Assembly (NCBI GenBank): GCA_045544515.1
Contig: JAZPZD010000008.1
Coordinates: 59,570 to 123,569 of the forward strand
Reading direction: 5' to 3'
DNA length: 64,000 nt
Source of the DNA: RGIG8748 sp045544515
Lineage (GTDB): Bacteria; Bacillota; Clostridia; UMGS1810
In this document: positions 51,080-58,811 of the stretch, piece after piece
Numbering within the stretch: the first letter of the stretch is position 1
Layout: the number at the start of each line of letters is the position of its first letter
Notes under the pieces: generated by a model
What the model was told of the DNA's origin: nothing
Database searches by the model: none
Seen by the model: only the letters and a program-made list of their open reading frames with translations
Program-made: the position numbers and the translations under genes

Positions 51080-51516
51080 CCCGCAAACTCCGCTTTGATA
51101 CTGTATGCAGACTGCAGATACCCTTTTATTGAATTAAAATCATTGTAGCTGCATTTTACATACGCCTTGATATCATCTTCTTCCATAACAAGCTCCACAG
51201 ACACTTCGTCCGAAAATTTTTCTGTAAGGTAAGATGATATTTCCTTTTCTGTGCCATTAAGAGATACATCTTTAAAATCCCGTCGGCTTTTTTCGGTTAT
51301 GTCATAAAATCCCCAATCGTCATATTGTATGCTTTTAAGACTGTCAAAATAATCCGTATCAAAAAGGATATCCCTTATGGGACTAATTATTGTAAATACC
51401 ACAAAAACTCCGCACACGATTTTTATTATACCCTCGTATCTCTTGTGAGGGATAAGAAGATTAATCCCCGAACAAAAGACTATAGCAAAGCATATCCTCA
51501 TTACATATTCTCTCAT
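51076..51516 (-). CDS. spoIIIAF: Stage III sporulation protein AF
   Basis: 146 residues. Two N-terminal transmembrane helices (about 5-22 and 32-52), then a soluble domain ending in NSIKGYLQSAY, a divergent ring-building fold. Needed for forespore engulfment-stage channel assembly. Its start is 9 nt from the spoIIIAE stop. Confidence 0.9.
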   Translation of the reverse strand: MREYVMRICFAIVFCSGINLLIPHKRYEGIIKIVCGVFVVFTIISPIRDILFDTDYFDSLKSIQYDDWGFYDITEKSRRDFKDVSLNGTEKEISSYLTEKFSDEVSVELVMEEDDIKAYVKCSYNDFNSIKGYLQSAYSIKAEFAG

Positions 51517-51524
51517 AGTCTACC

Positions 51525-52607
51525 TCACACATTAAGAAGCACTGCAAACGCAAGCACAAACATAACCGTCATAAGCAGTACACACACCATAATATGAACT
51601 ATGCTCTGCCCCACGCTAAAGACCGCATCACAGATGCTTTTGTCACAAAACGGCTCTGTGAGACCTGCGGCAAACTTGAGCAGAAAGCCTATAAGAAAAA
51701 GCTTTGCCACAGGGATAATGCACAAAACCGCAAGAACTATAATCCCTGCCGTGCCAAACGCACCCCTAAACACCGTTGCCGATGCCAAAATAAGCTCCGC
51801 AGAATCCGCAAGAAACCCCCCGACCACAGGCACAGTGTGACCTACGGTATACTTTACCGCACGCATAGCCGTACCTGCCGCCTTGGACATATTTATCCCC
51901 GATAGCGATGTCATACCCGCAAACACCGTAAGCAGAAAACCCAGTATCCAAAAGAGTATCTGCCTTGTTATGTTAATCAATTTGGAAATGTGTATTTCCT
52001 TTGACATATTGCTGATTACCGTAAGAATTCCTATATAAAAGAACGCATCTATCATATAATTGCCTGCATATGCGGATACGGTGTTTACCATAGCAAGAAA
52101 AATCCCCTCCGACACCTTGACATTTACTCCAGTAGATGTGACAATGCCTATATATGCAGGGAGCGAAAGCTTTGTAAATGTAACTATATCATCTGCCGCC
52201 TTGAACGCTATATCTGTACAAATACGCAGTATTCCCAGCAGAAAACCCGACACCACCATATAGCACACAAGAAAGCAAACATCCACACTTGCCCCTGCAA
52301 GCCTTATCTGGCTGCCCTTTATGCAAGATGACAAAATGCAAAACCCGATGACAGATACTATGTATTTGAGGCTTTGACCGATATCGCCGACTGTGAGATT
52401 GATTATTTTGTTTATGATACCGCCATCTGATACCAGGGTACCGTTTACTATGGCATCGGTTAAATCTGCAAGACGCCCATAGCCTGTTATCTCCTCTGTA
52501 TACTCACTATAAAAGTCCGGGACAAGGCTTATATAATCGTTGGCATATACCGCCAGAGGAATAGTGGTAATACAAAGGAAAAAGCATATCCTGATTATCC
52601 TTTTCAT
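51525..52607 (-). CDS. spoIIIAE: Stage III sporulation protein AE
   Basis: 360 residues from ATG 52607, just after the spoIIIAD stop; the frame is open upstream, but that part is antisense-like overlap with spoIIIAD. An N-terminal signal peptide (KRIIRICFFLCITTIPLAVYA) is followed by about eight transmembrane helices. SGINMSKAAGTAMRAVKYTVGHTVPVVGGFL is strongly conserved. Presumed permease-like part of the SpoIIIA transporter. Confidence 0.94.
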   Translation of the reverse strand: MKRIIRICFFLCITTIPLAVYANDYISLVPDFYSEYTEEITGYGRLADLTDAIVNGTLVSDGGIINKIINLTVGDIGQSLKYIVSVIGFCILSSCIKGSQIRLAGASVDVCFLVCYMVVSGFLLGILRICTDIAFKAADDIVTFTKLSLPAYIGIVTSTGVNVKVSEGIFLAMVNTVSAYAGNYMIDAFFYIGILTVISNMSKEIHISKLINITRQILFWILGFLLTVFAGMTSLSGINMSKAAGTAMRAVKYTVGHTVPVVGGFLADSAELILASATVFRGAFGTAGIIVLAVLCIIPVAKLFLIGFLLKFAAGLTEPFCDKSICDAVFSVGQSIVHIMVCVLLMTVMFVLAFAVLLNV

Positions 52608-52609
52608 AT

Positions 52610-52993
52610 TCAACTTATTATCTCCGAAACTGTCTTGAAAATCCCGGCAAGCATAGGAAGTGCCATAGACAGCATTATCATTTTGCCTGTGGTATCCAAG
52701 GCATTTGCAAGGGCCTTTTCTCCGGCGTCGGTACATATATCTGTGCCAAAGCTCGTAAGATACGCAACAAAAAGCGTCTTGACAATAAGCGACATACTGT
52801 CTTTGTCCACTCCGTCGGCGATTTTAAAAACGCCGATGGTTTCCTTTATGTCGGAAAAGATGCTAATACATATGTAAAAAAGGCACAAACACCCTGCTAC
52901 AGATATAATCTGTGCACCGGTACGAAAGCTGTCCTTTAAAAGCAAAGCCATAAGAGATGAACATATTCCAAAGAAAACAATCCTTATAATCAT
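52610..52993 (-). CDS. spoIIIAD: Stage III sporulation protein AD
   Basis: 127 residues with three to four transmembrane helices. VKTLFVAYLTSFGTDICTDAGEKALANALDTTGKMIMLSMALPML is the family core. Overlaps spoIIIAC by four bases. Confidence 0.94.
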   Translation of the reverse strand: MIIRIVFFGICSSLMALLLKDSFRTGAQIISVAGCLCLFYICISIFSDIKETIGVFKIADGVDKDSMSLIVKTLFVAYLTSFGTDICTDAGEKALANALDTTGKMIMLSMALPMLAGIFKTVSEIIS

Positions 52994-53184
52994 ATGTCAA
53001 AAAGCTCCCTCACCGCGTCAAACAGCTCACTTACCTGATTGATTACCATAAGCATCACGACAACAAGCCCCACAATAGAGAGCATAAACGCTTGCTCATC
53101 TCTGCCCGATTGCACAAGAAGTCTGCACAATACCGATACTATTATCCCTATGGCTGCTATCTGAAATATAAGTTCTGTTCCCAT
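52990..53184 (-). CDS. spoIIIAC: Stage III sporulation protein AC
   Basis: 64 residues, two transmembrane helices, QIAAIGIIVSVLCRLLVQSGRDEQAFMLSIVGLV. Standard size. Lies 10 nt after spoIIIAB. Confidence 0.94.
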   Translation of the reverse strand: MGTELIFQIAAIGIIVSVLCRLLVQSGRDEQAFMLSIVGLVVVMLMVINQVSELFDAVRELFDI

Positions 53185-53194
53185 CTGTTATCTC

Positions 53195-53710
53195 CTAAAA
53201 TATGATTATACACAGCAAAACTCCGCCGTAAACACCAAGCATTTTTACAAGCTTTGAGTTTTTTGTTTTTACATTTTTGGCGTTTTCTGCAAGAAGCAAA
53301 ATTCTTTGCATAATTTCTTTCAGCCGCATCTTTTGCTCGTCTATTTCGTACGCGTCAAATGCGGGCGACATCATAACAAGATATTGCATATCCTCTTTTG
53401 TAAGCGACATCTTATGTGCACATTTTTCTATCGAATACACCCAAGATTCGGGGGCACTTTTTCCGCTTTCGATATGGTTTTTTAAAAGCTCCAGCATCTC
53501 TTTGCACTCGCCTTGTGCAACATAAGAAAGAGTGCACATAATATCCTTTATCGGAGCCATAGAAAAGCTAAGCTCATTAAACAGCATCTGCAGCGAATTA
53601 TACAGATTATTAAGCTCCCTCTCTCTCGATGCCAGGCACTGCGAAAAGCATATGCCCATAAGAGTTGACGAGAGCATAATTATCCCCATACCAAGAAATT
53701 TAATAATCAC
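53195..53710 (-). CDS. spoIIIAB: Stage III sporulation protein AB
   Basis: 171 residues. N-terminal transmembrane helix, helical middle domain (RERELNNLYNSLQMLFNELSFSMAPIKDIM) and a C-terminal transmembrane helix, the layout of a GspF-like secretion platform protein. Overlaps spoIIIAA by 11 bases. Confidence 0.93.
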   Translation of the reverse strand: MIIKFLGMGIIMLSSTLMGICFSQCLASRERELNNLYNSLQMLFNELSFSMAPIKDIMCTLSYVAQGECKEMLELLKNHIESGKSAPESWVYSIEKCAHKMSLTKEDMQYLVMMSPAFDAYEIDEQKMRLKEIMQRILLLAENAKNVKTKNSKLVKMLGVYGGVLLCIIIF

Positions 53711-54596
53711 CTTTTTCCCTCCTGTATATCCTGCTTACTTCTCCTTTGCCTTTAAGAAATGCCACTATGTCAAAGCTTTTGATTTCGTTTCCGAACCTAT
53801 ACAGTATATCCTCCATATCCGAGCCGTGTGCCGTTGCAATTACGCTGACACCGCTTTTAAGACATTGCCGCACAGCATCAAAATCCTCCCTTGTGCCTAT
53901 TTCGTCTGTGGCAAGAACATCGGGCGACATTGACCTGAGCATAAGGTTCATTGCATATGCCTTTGGATATGCGTCGCACACAAACGATGCCACGCCCAAA
54001 TCAAACCTGGGTCTTCCAAAGCACATAGCCGCTATCTCCCCTCTTTCGTCTGCAATACCAACACGCTTTATGCCCAGTGGCGTCTTGCCGTCTGCAATGA
54101 CACGGCATATATCCCTTAAAAGCGTGGTTTTGCCGCAACCCGGCGGAGATGCAATGAGGATATTGTTTATTCTATCAATAGAAGCAATCTCGGGAAATAA
54201 TTTGCCCGAACAACCCCTTATCTGCCTGCAAAATCTGAAACACAAAGACGATATATCTTTGATATGCTTTATCGTGTCTGCATCTGTTACTGCACTTCCG
54301 CATATTCCTACCCTGTGACCTCCGTCTATGGTTACATAGCCCAGACGCATCGTGTCATTTACACTGTACATACTCCCGCCTGTAAGTTTTGAAATAACAA
54401 ACGAAAAAAAGCCCTTGTCTGTTACGGCGGGGGAGCCGTTTTTTTTAATTACCCTGATTTTCGCCCCGTAGCTTACAAGTGCAGGCTTATCCAGAGAAAA
54501 TCGGATTTCCGATATTTTGTCAAAGTCGGTCAGGCTCTCTATACATTCCCAAAAATCCTTTGGCAGATATCGGGCAATTTCCGTTACAAAGTCCAA
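53700..54596 (-). CDS. spoIIIAA: Stage III sporulation protein AA (AAA ATPase)
   Basis: ATPase of the mother-cell-to-forespore SpoIIIA apparatus, related to type II/IV secretion ATPases. 298 residues from TTG 54596, chosen because GAGGTGG lies 5 nt upstream and MDFVTEIARYLPKDFW then starts as in the family; the open frame upstream to 54659 covers the promoter region. Walker A ASPPGCGKTTLLRD, Walker B-like VLATDEIGT. A CATATACT box at about 54614-54621 (minus strand) could be the -10 of a sigma-E promoter. Confidence 0.94.
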   Translation of the reverse strand: MDFVTEIARYLPKDFWECIESLTDFDKISEIRFSLDKPALVSYGAKIRVIKKNGSPAVTDKGFFSFVISKLTGGSMYSVNDTMRLGYVTIDGGHRVGICGSAVTDADTIKHIKDISSLCFRFCRQIRGCSGKLFPEIASIDRINNILIASPPGCGKTTLLRDICRVIADGKTPLGIKRVGIADERGEIAAMCFGRPRFDLGVASFVCDAYPKAYAMNLMLRSMSPDVLATDEIGTREDFDAVRQCLKSGVSVIATAHGSDMEDILYRFGNEIKSFDIVAFLKGKGEVSRIYRREKGDY

Positions 54597-54652
54597 CTGA
54601 ACCACCTCAAGAAAAGTATATGGACAAGTGATTGTATTTAGAACTGCTTGTC

Positions 54653-54681
54653 TTGACAAAGTAAGTTATTTAATATAAAAT
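54653..54681 (+). promoter_or_regulatory. Promoter of sigH
   Basis: TTGACA (54653-54658), 17-nt spacer, TAAAAT (54676-54681), 24 nt before the GTG start of sigH. Confidence 0.7.
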
Positions 54682-54705
54682 AAATATTAAATTGGTGGTG
54701 ATAGA

Positions 54706-55338
54706 GTGCTTAAATTCAGCGATATCAAGAATATGGAAGAAAACGAAATTTTGTCCCTTGCCAAGCAGGGCGAAAGCTCTGCCGTAGACTATGTTCTGGA
54801 TAAATACAGAAACTTTGTGCGGGCAAAGTCGCGTACATACTTTCTCATAGGTGCAGACCGCGAGGATATAATACAGGAGGGTATGATTGGTCTTTACAAA
54901 GCAATACGGGACTTTGATGCTGATGCGGGGCTTTCTTTTCGTTCTTTTGCAGATTTGTGCATTACAAGGCAGATCATCACCGCAATCAAGACCGCAACCA
55001 GACAAAAGCATATGCCGCTAAATTCCTATGTGTCCCTCAACAAACCCGCCTATGACGAAGAGGACAGCGATACACTTCTTGACAGCGTTTTGGAAAAAAA
55101 GCACCTTGACCCCGAAGAGATTATGATAAACAAAGAACGCTTTACTTTTATCGAAGAGAGATTAAGTTCGTCATTGAGTAAATACGAAACCTCTGTGCTC
55201 AAAGGTTATCTGTCGGGCAAGAGTTATTGCGACATAGCCAAAGAACTCAAAAAAACTGAAAAATCCATAGATAATGCTTTGCAGAGAATTAAGAAAAAAA
55301 TCGAGGTTCTTATCGCAAACAACGAGTATTTCGATTGA
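54706..55338 (+). CDS. sigH: RNA polymerase sigma-H factor (Spo0H)
   Basis: Sigma factor for the start of sporulation. 210 residues. Region 2 with YFLIGADREDIIQEGMIGLYKAIRDFD and SFRSFADLCITRQIITAIKTATRQKH; region 4 with ETSVLKGYLSGKSYCDIAKELKKTEKSIDNALQRIKKK. Start is GTG 54706 after GGTGGTGATAG. It is divergent from the spoIIIA operon, the two start signals lying within 110 bp. Confidence 0.96.
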   Translation: MLKFSDIKNMEENEILSLAKQGESSAVDYVLDKYRNFVRAKSRTYFLIGADREDIIQEGMIGLYKAIRDFDADAGLSFRSFADLCITRQIITAIKTATRQKHMPLNSYVSLNKPAYDEEDSDTLLDSVLEKKHLDPEEIMINKERFTFIEERLSSSLSKYETSVLKGYLSGKSYCDIAKELKKTEKSIDNALQRIKKKIEVLIANNEYFD

Positions 55339-55409
55339 TTTTGTGCAAGGTGCATAATTTTTTGAGATGTTTTTGCATCTTTTCGTCAAACAAGTATCTT
55401 GAATTTAAG

Positions 55410-55448
55410 GTTTTGTTGTGGTAATATTAAGACATACCACAACAAAAC
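55410..55448 (+). terminator. sigH terminator
   Basis: 12-bp perfect stem GTTTTGTTGTGG / CCACAACAAAAC with a 15-nt loop, followed by TTTTTTC. Confidence 0.85.
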
Positions 55449-55485
55449 TTTTTTCATTTTCCCTCCTTTTTATAAGGAAAAAAGC

Positions 55486-55512
55486 AGCTGCCTATGGGGC
55501 GGCTATTTTTTT
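55486..55512 (+). terminator. Second terminator-like hairpin
   Basis: 7-bp stem AGCTGCC / GGCGGCT (one G-T pair), 5-nt loop, then a run of eight T's. It lies 38 nt after the first terminator. Confidence 0.55.
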
Positions 55513-55590
55513 TGCTTTTTTGGCTGTTTTTGCGTTTTTTCTCAAGTTTTCTAACGATTTCTGATATTCTGTTTTACAAAAATGTGATTT

Positions 55591-55644
55591 GAGTTGAGAG
55601 ATTGAGTGAGATTGAGTGAGATTAAGCGAGATTTCGAGAGATTT
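55591..55644. repeat. Five phased 10-bp units upstream of the rplM promoter
   Basis: Units of exactly 10 bp: GAGTTGAGAG, ATTGAGTGAG, ATTGAGTGAG, ATTAAGCGAG, ATTTCGAGAG, then ATTT. The sequence ends about 34 bp upstream of the -35 box. The period matches one DNA helical turn. Confidence 0.7.
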
Positions 55645-55677
55645 GAAATTGTAAATTAATTTTTTTGACAAAAAGTA

Positions 55678-55706
55678 TTGACATACCATCTCAAATGTAT
55701 TAAAAT
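55678..55706 (+). promoter_or_regulatory. Promoter of rplM-rpsI
   Basis: TTGACA (55678-55683), 17-nt spacer, TAAAAT (55701-55706), 38 nt before the ATG. A second TTGACA lies at 55665-55670, 13 bp upstream. Confidence 0.75.
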
Positions 55707-55744
55707 ACCAAATGTTGAATAAATAATTACGGAGGTAATTTCTA

Positions 55745-56182
55745 ATGAGCACATTTATGGCTAAACCGGCTGAAGTAGAAAGAAAATGGTACATTATAGA
55801 TGCTACAGACAAGCCCCTCGGTAGAGTTGCTAGCGCTGCTGCTTCTATTTTAAGAGGTAAGATTAAACCCTCTTTCACACCACATGTTGACTGCGGTGAT
55901 TTCGTTATCATATTAAACGCAGACAAGGCTGTTCTTACAGGCAACAAGCTTGAACAGAAATACTACAGATACCACACAGGTTATGTAGGCGGCCTTAAGG
56001 AAATCAAGTACAAGACATTAATGGCAGAAAAGCCCGAAAAGGCTATGACACTTGCTGTTAAGGGTATGCTCCCCCACAACACACTCGGTGCAAAGGCTCT
56101 TACAAGACTTAGAGTTTACAACGGAAGCGAACACGAGCATGCAGCACAGAATCCTGAAGTTTACACAGGAATTATTAAATAA
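55745..56182 (+). CDS. rplM: 50S ribosomal protein L13
   Basis: 145 residues, standard. VERKWYIIDATDKPLGRVAS, HVDCGDFVIILNADKAVLTG and VKGMLPHNTLGAKALTRLRVYNGSEHEHAAQNPE are typical. GGAGG precedes the ATG. Operon with rpsI, 14 nt apart. Confidence 0.98.
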   Translation: MSTFMAKPAEVERKWYIIDATDKPLGRVASAAASILRGKIKPSFTPHVDCGDFVIILNADKAVLTGNKLEQKYYRYHTGYVGGLKEIKYKTLMAEKPEKAMTLAVKGMLPHNTLGAKALTRLRVYNGSEHEHAAQNPEVYTGIIK

Positions 56183-56196
56183 GGAGGATACTTAAA

Positions 56197-56586
56197 ATGG
56201 CTAATGAATTATACGGCACAGGCAGAAGAAAAAGTTCTGTTGCAAGAGTCAGAATCGTACCCGGTACAGGTAAGATTACTATAAACGACAGAGATATCGA
56301 CGATTACTTCGGTTTAGAAACACTCAAGGTTGTTGTAAGACAGCCCCTCGTTGCTACCGATACTCTCGGCAAGTTCGATGTAATCGCTAAGGTTACAGGC
56401 GGCGGCTTCACAGGTCAGGCTGGTGCTATAAGACACGGTCTTTCAAGAGCACTCCTTACTGTTGATGCAGAATACAGACCTGCTCTTAAATCCGCTGGTT
56501 TCTTAACAAGAGACCCCAGAATGAAGGAAAGAAAGAAGTACGGCTTAAAGGCTGCTCGTCGTGCACCCCAGTTTTCAAAAAGATAA
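56197..56586 (+). CDS. rpsI: 30S ribosomal protein S9
   Basis: 129 residues. YGTGRRKSSVARVRI, GGGFTGQAGAIRHGLSRALL and the C-terminal RRAPQFSKR tail that reaches the P site. Ends before a strong terminator. Confidence 0.98.
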   Translation: MANELYGTGRRKSSVARVRIVPGTGKITINDRDIDDYFGLETLKVVVRQPLVATDTLGKFDVIAKVTGGGFTGQAGAIRHGLSRALLTVDAEYRPALKSAGFLTRDPRMKERKKYGLKAARRAPQFSKR

Positions 56587-56603
56587 TTTGTTTATCCAAA
56601 TTC

Positions 56604-56635
56604 AAAACCCACAACTTTTCAAGGTTGTGGGTTTT
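56604..56635. terminator. Terminator between rpsI and the convergent permease gene
   Basis: Stem AACCCACAAC / GTTGTGGGTT extended by A-T pairs, loop of 8 nt, T-run after; A's on the other side allow bidirectional use. Confidence 0.85.
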
Positions 56636-56639
56636 TTTA

Positions 56640-57743
56640 TTATAATATAAGCATAGAAACAAGAAGTATCGCCAAAAAAGCAAAGTTAAATGCCGAAAAC
56701 AAAAATATGTATTGCTTGCTTTTTCCGGGGTTGTGCAGGGTGTACTCTCTGAATGTTATAAGACTTGCAAGTGATGCTATAAGAGTTCCTACCCCACCGA
56801 TGTTTACGGCAATTAGTAAATCCCTGTAATTATCCGTAAACTGCGATAGCAATATTGCAGAGGGAACATTGGATATTATCTGGCAAGATAATGTACCAAA
56901 TATCAGTGTGCTCTTATCAAGAAGAAAAGAAAAAAGCTTCCTTACCACTTCTACCCTTGAAAGATTTCCCGAAAACACAAAGAAAAATGCAAAGGTCAAA
57001 AGCAGCGGATAGTCAACCATTTTGAGTGCTTTCTTGTCCATAAACACGAGCACCAAAGGAATAATCACAAGACCTACCACATACGGAATTGTCCTAAAAA
57101 CTATGGCAATAGACAGTGCAAACAAAAGAGAATAAACTATTGCCCTTATCTTTGGGAGTTTGGCATCATCTTCGCCTTCTATCGTCATAGGCTTGTTTTC
57201 CACAAAAAGACAACATAAGGTTATAAGCGCCACCGATATAACAAACGGCAACAGCATTATCCTCACAAATTCACCGTTTGGTATTGCAAACCTGGTATAC
57301 AAATACAAGTTTTGCGGATTTCCAAATGGCGTGAGCATTCCGCCCAGATTAGCCGCGATATTCTGCATTATAAATGTAAATGCCATATGCCTGCGGTTTC
57401 CTGTGGTAGAGAGCACAAAATATCCAAGCGGCAAAAATGTGATAAGTGCCATATCATTTGCAATAAGCATAGAGCCTATAAAGGTTATGTATATAAGTGC
57501 AAGAATTGAGTAGCGTGTACTTTTGAAAACAGTTACAATCTTTTTGGCAAGTATATAAAAGAAATTGATGTTTTTAAAAGCACATACGACAGCGAGCACA
57601 CAAAACAAGCACGAAAGCGTTTTGAAATCGAAATAACTGATATACTCTCTGTCCGGCGGCACAAAAACCGAAGTGACAAGTGCCGCCGCAAGTGCTATGG
57701 TCATTACAATGTTTTTCTTAAAAAATCCAAACAACCTATTCAT
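56640..57743 (-). CDS. ArsB/NhaD-superfamily (SLC13-like) permease
   Basis: 367 residues, about ten transmembrane helices in two repeats. FIGSMLIANDMALITFLPL, NIAANLGGMLTPFGNPQNLYLY and ISNVPSAILLSQF with NIGGVGTLIASLASLI are the paired signature loops of the ion-transporter (citrate/arsenite/Na+) superfamily. The substrate cannot be read from sequence. Shorter than most members (about 420). Follows exoA on the minus strand, 11 nt apart. Confidence 0.85.
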   Translation of the reverse strand: MNRLFGFFKKNIVMTIALAAALVTSVFVPPDREYISYFDFKTLSCLFCVLAVVCAFKNINFFYILAKKIVTVFKSTRYSILALIYITFIGSMLIANDMALITFLPLGYFVLSTTGNRRHMAFTFIMQNIAANLGGMLTPFGNPQNLYLYTRFAIPNGEFVRIMLLPFVISVALITLCCLFVENKPMTIEGEDDAKLPKIRAIVYSLLFALSIAIVFRTIPYVVGLVIIPLVLVFMDKKALKMVDYPLLLTFAFFFVFSGNLSRVEVVRKLFSFLLDKSTLIFGTLSCQIISNVPSAILLSQFTDNYRDLLIAVNIGGVGTLIASLASLITFREYTLHNPGKSKQYIFLFSAFNFAFLAILLVSMLIL

Positions 57744-57754
57744 CGGTTTCCCCT

Positions 57755-58513
57755 TTATAAATCAACAGTAAGCTCCACAGGGCAGTGGTCAGAGCCCATA
57801 ACCTCCGTGTGTATTTTGGCATCTATTAGTTTGAAATTTAAATCCTCCGATGCCAGAAAATAGTCTATACGCCACCCTGAATTTTTGCTTCGGGCACTAA
57901 AGCGATATGACCACCAGGAGTATATGTCTGCTTTGTCGGGATAAAAGTATCGGAATGTGTCTGTAAATCCTGACTCTTTGAGATCGCGGAACTTGTTTCT
58001 CTCTTCGTCGGTAAAGCCCGCATTGTGCCTGTTGGTTTTGGGGTTTTTGAGATCTATTTCCTCTGCAGCGACATTTAAATCTCCGCAAACCACGACAGAT
58101 TTCTTTGATTTAAGAGAGAGCAAATAATCTTTGAACGCGTCCTCCCACTCCATTCGGTAATTGAGCCTTTTCAGCTCATTTTGAGAGTTGGGTGTGTATA
58201 CACATACAAAGTAAAAGCTGTCATATTCCAGAGTTATTACTCTGCCCTCTTTGTCGTGTTCTTCTATACCTATTCCGTAAAAAACACTCAAGGGCTCCTC
58301 TTTTGTAAATACTGCTGTACCCGAATATCCTTTCTTTTCGGCATAGTTCCAATACTGATTGTAACCATCAAAAGAAATATCTATCTGCCCTTGCTGCAGC
58401 TTGGTTTCCTGAATACAGAAAATGTCGGCATCAAAATTATTAAATTCTTCTACAAAGTTTTTGCCTACTATGGCTCTTAAGCCATTAACATTCCAAGAAA
58501 TAAATTTTTTCAT
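57755..58513 (-). CDS. exoA: Exodeoxyribonuclease III / AP endonuclease
   Basis: 252 residues from ATG 58513 (GAGGTAA site upstream). Starts MKKFISWNVNGLRAIVGKNF, catalytic FCIQETKLQ, GDLNVAAEEIDLKNPKTN, YSWWSYRFSAR, WRIDYFLAS and a final MGSDHCPVEL with the catalytic His. Class II AP endonuclease in base-excision repair. Confidence 0.96.
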   Translation of the reverse strand: MKKFISWNVNGLRAIVGKNFVEEFNNFDADIFCIQETKLQQGQIDISFDGYNQYWNYAEKKGYSGTAVFTKEEPLSVFYGIGIEEHDKEGRVITLEYDSFYFVCVYTPNSQNELKRLNYRMEWEDAFKDYLLSLKSKKSVVVCGDLNVAAEEIDLKNPKTNRHNAGFTDEERNKFRDLKESGFTDTFRYFYPDKADIYSWWSYRFSARSKNSGWRIDYFLASEDLNFKLIDAKIHTEVMGSDHCPVELTVDL

Positions 58514-58616
58514 ATCTTTTACCTCTTTAAATCCAATATATTTTAGGATAGCACAATTATGGTGTTTTGTAAACAACACATTAAAAAATATTATTTGCCG
58601 TTTGGTACTTTTTTAA

Positions 58617-58645
58617 TTGACAAAATGTGGTCTTTGTGATACAAT
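58617..58645 (+). promoter_or_regulatory. Promoter of tRNA-Leu
   Basis: TTGACA (58617-58622), 17-nt spacer ending in TGA, TACAAT (58640-58645), 28 nt before the tRNA. Confidence 0.75.
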
Positions 58646-58673
58646 ATTTTTTGTTGCAAAACTTAATACATAT

Positions 58674-58757
58674 GCGGGTGTGGCGGAATTGGCAGACGCG
58701 CCAGATTTAGGTTCTGGTGGCAACCCCGTGCAGGTTCAAGTCCTGTCACCCGCACCA
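58674..58757 (+). tRNA. tRNA-Leu (anticodon TAG)
   Basis: 84 nt including encoded CCA. Acceptor GCGGGTG / CACCCGC, anticodon loop TTTAGGT between CCAGA and TCTGG, long variable arm as in class II tRNAs, T-loop GTTCAAG. Confidence 0.95.
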
Positions 58758-58762
58758 CCGAC

Positions 58763-58796
58763 AAAAAGCTTACAGGATTTGACTGTAAGCTTTTTT
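58763..58796 (+). terminator. tRNA-Leu terminator
   Basis: Stem AAAAAGCTTACAG / CTGTAAGCTTTTT with a 7-nt loop and T's. Confidence 0.85.
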
Positions 58797-58811
58797 CATG
58801 TCTGTTATTTT

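Noticed and set aside
55591..55644. CRISPR array
   Set aside because: Repeats are 10 bp, contiguous and without spacers; no cas genes nearby.
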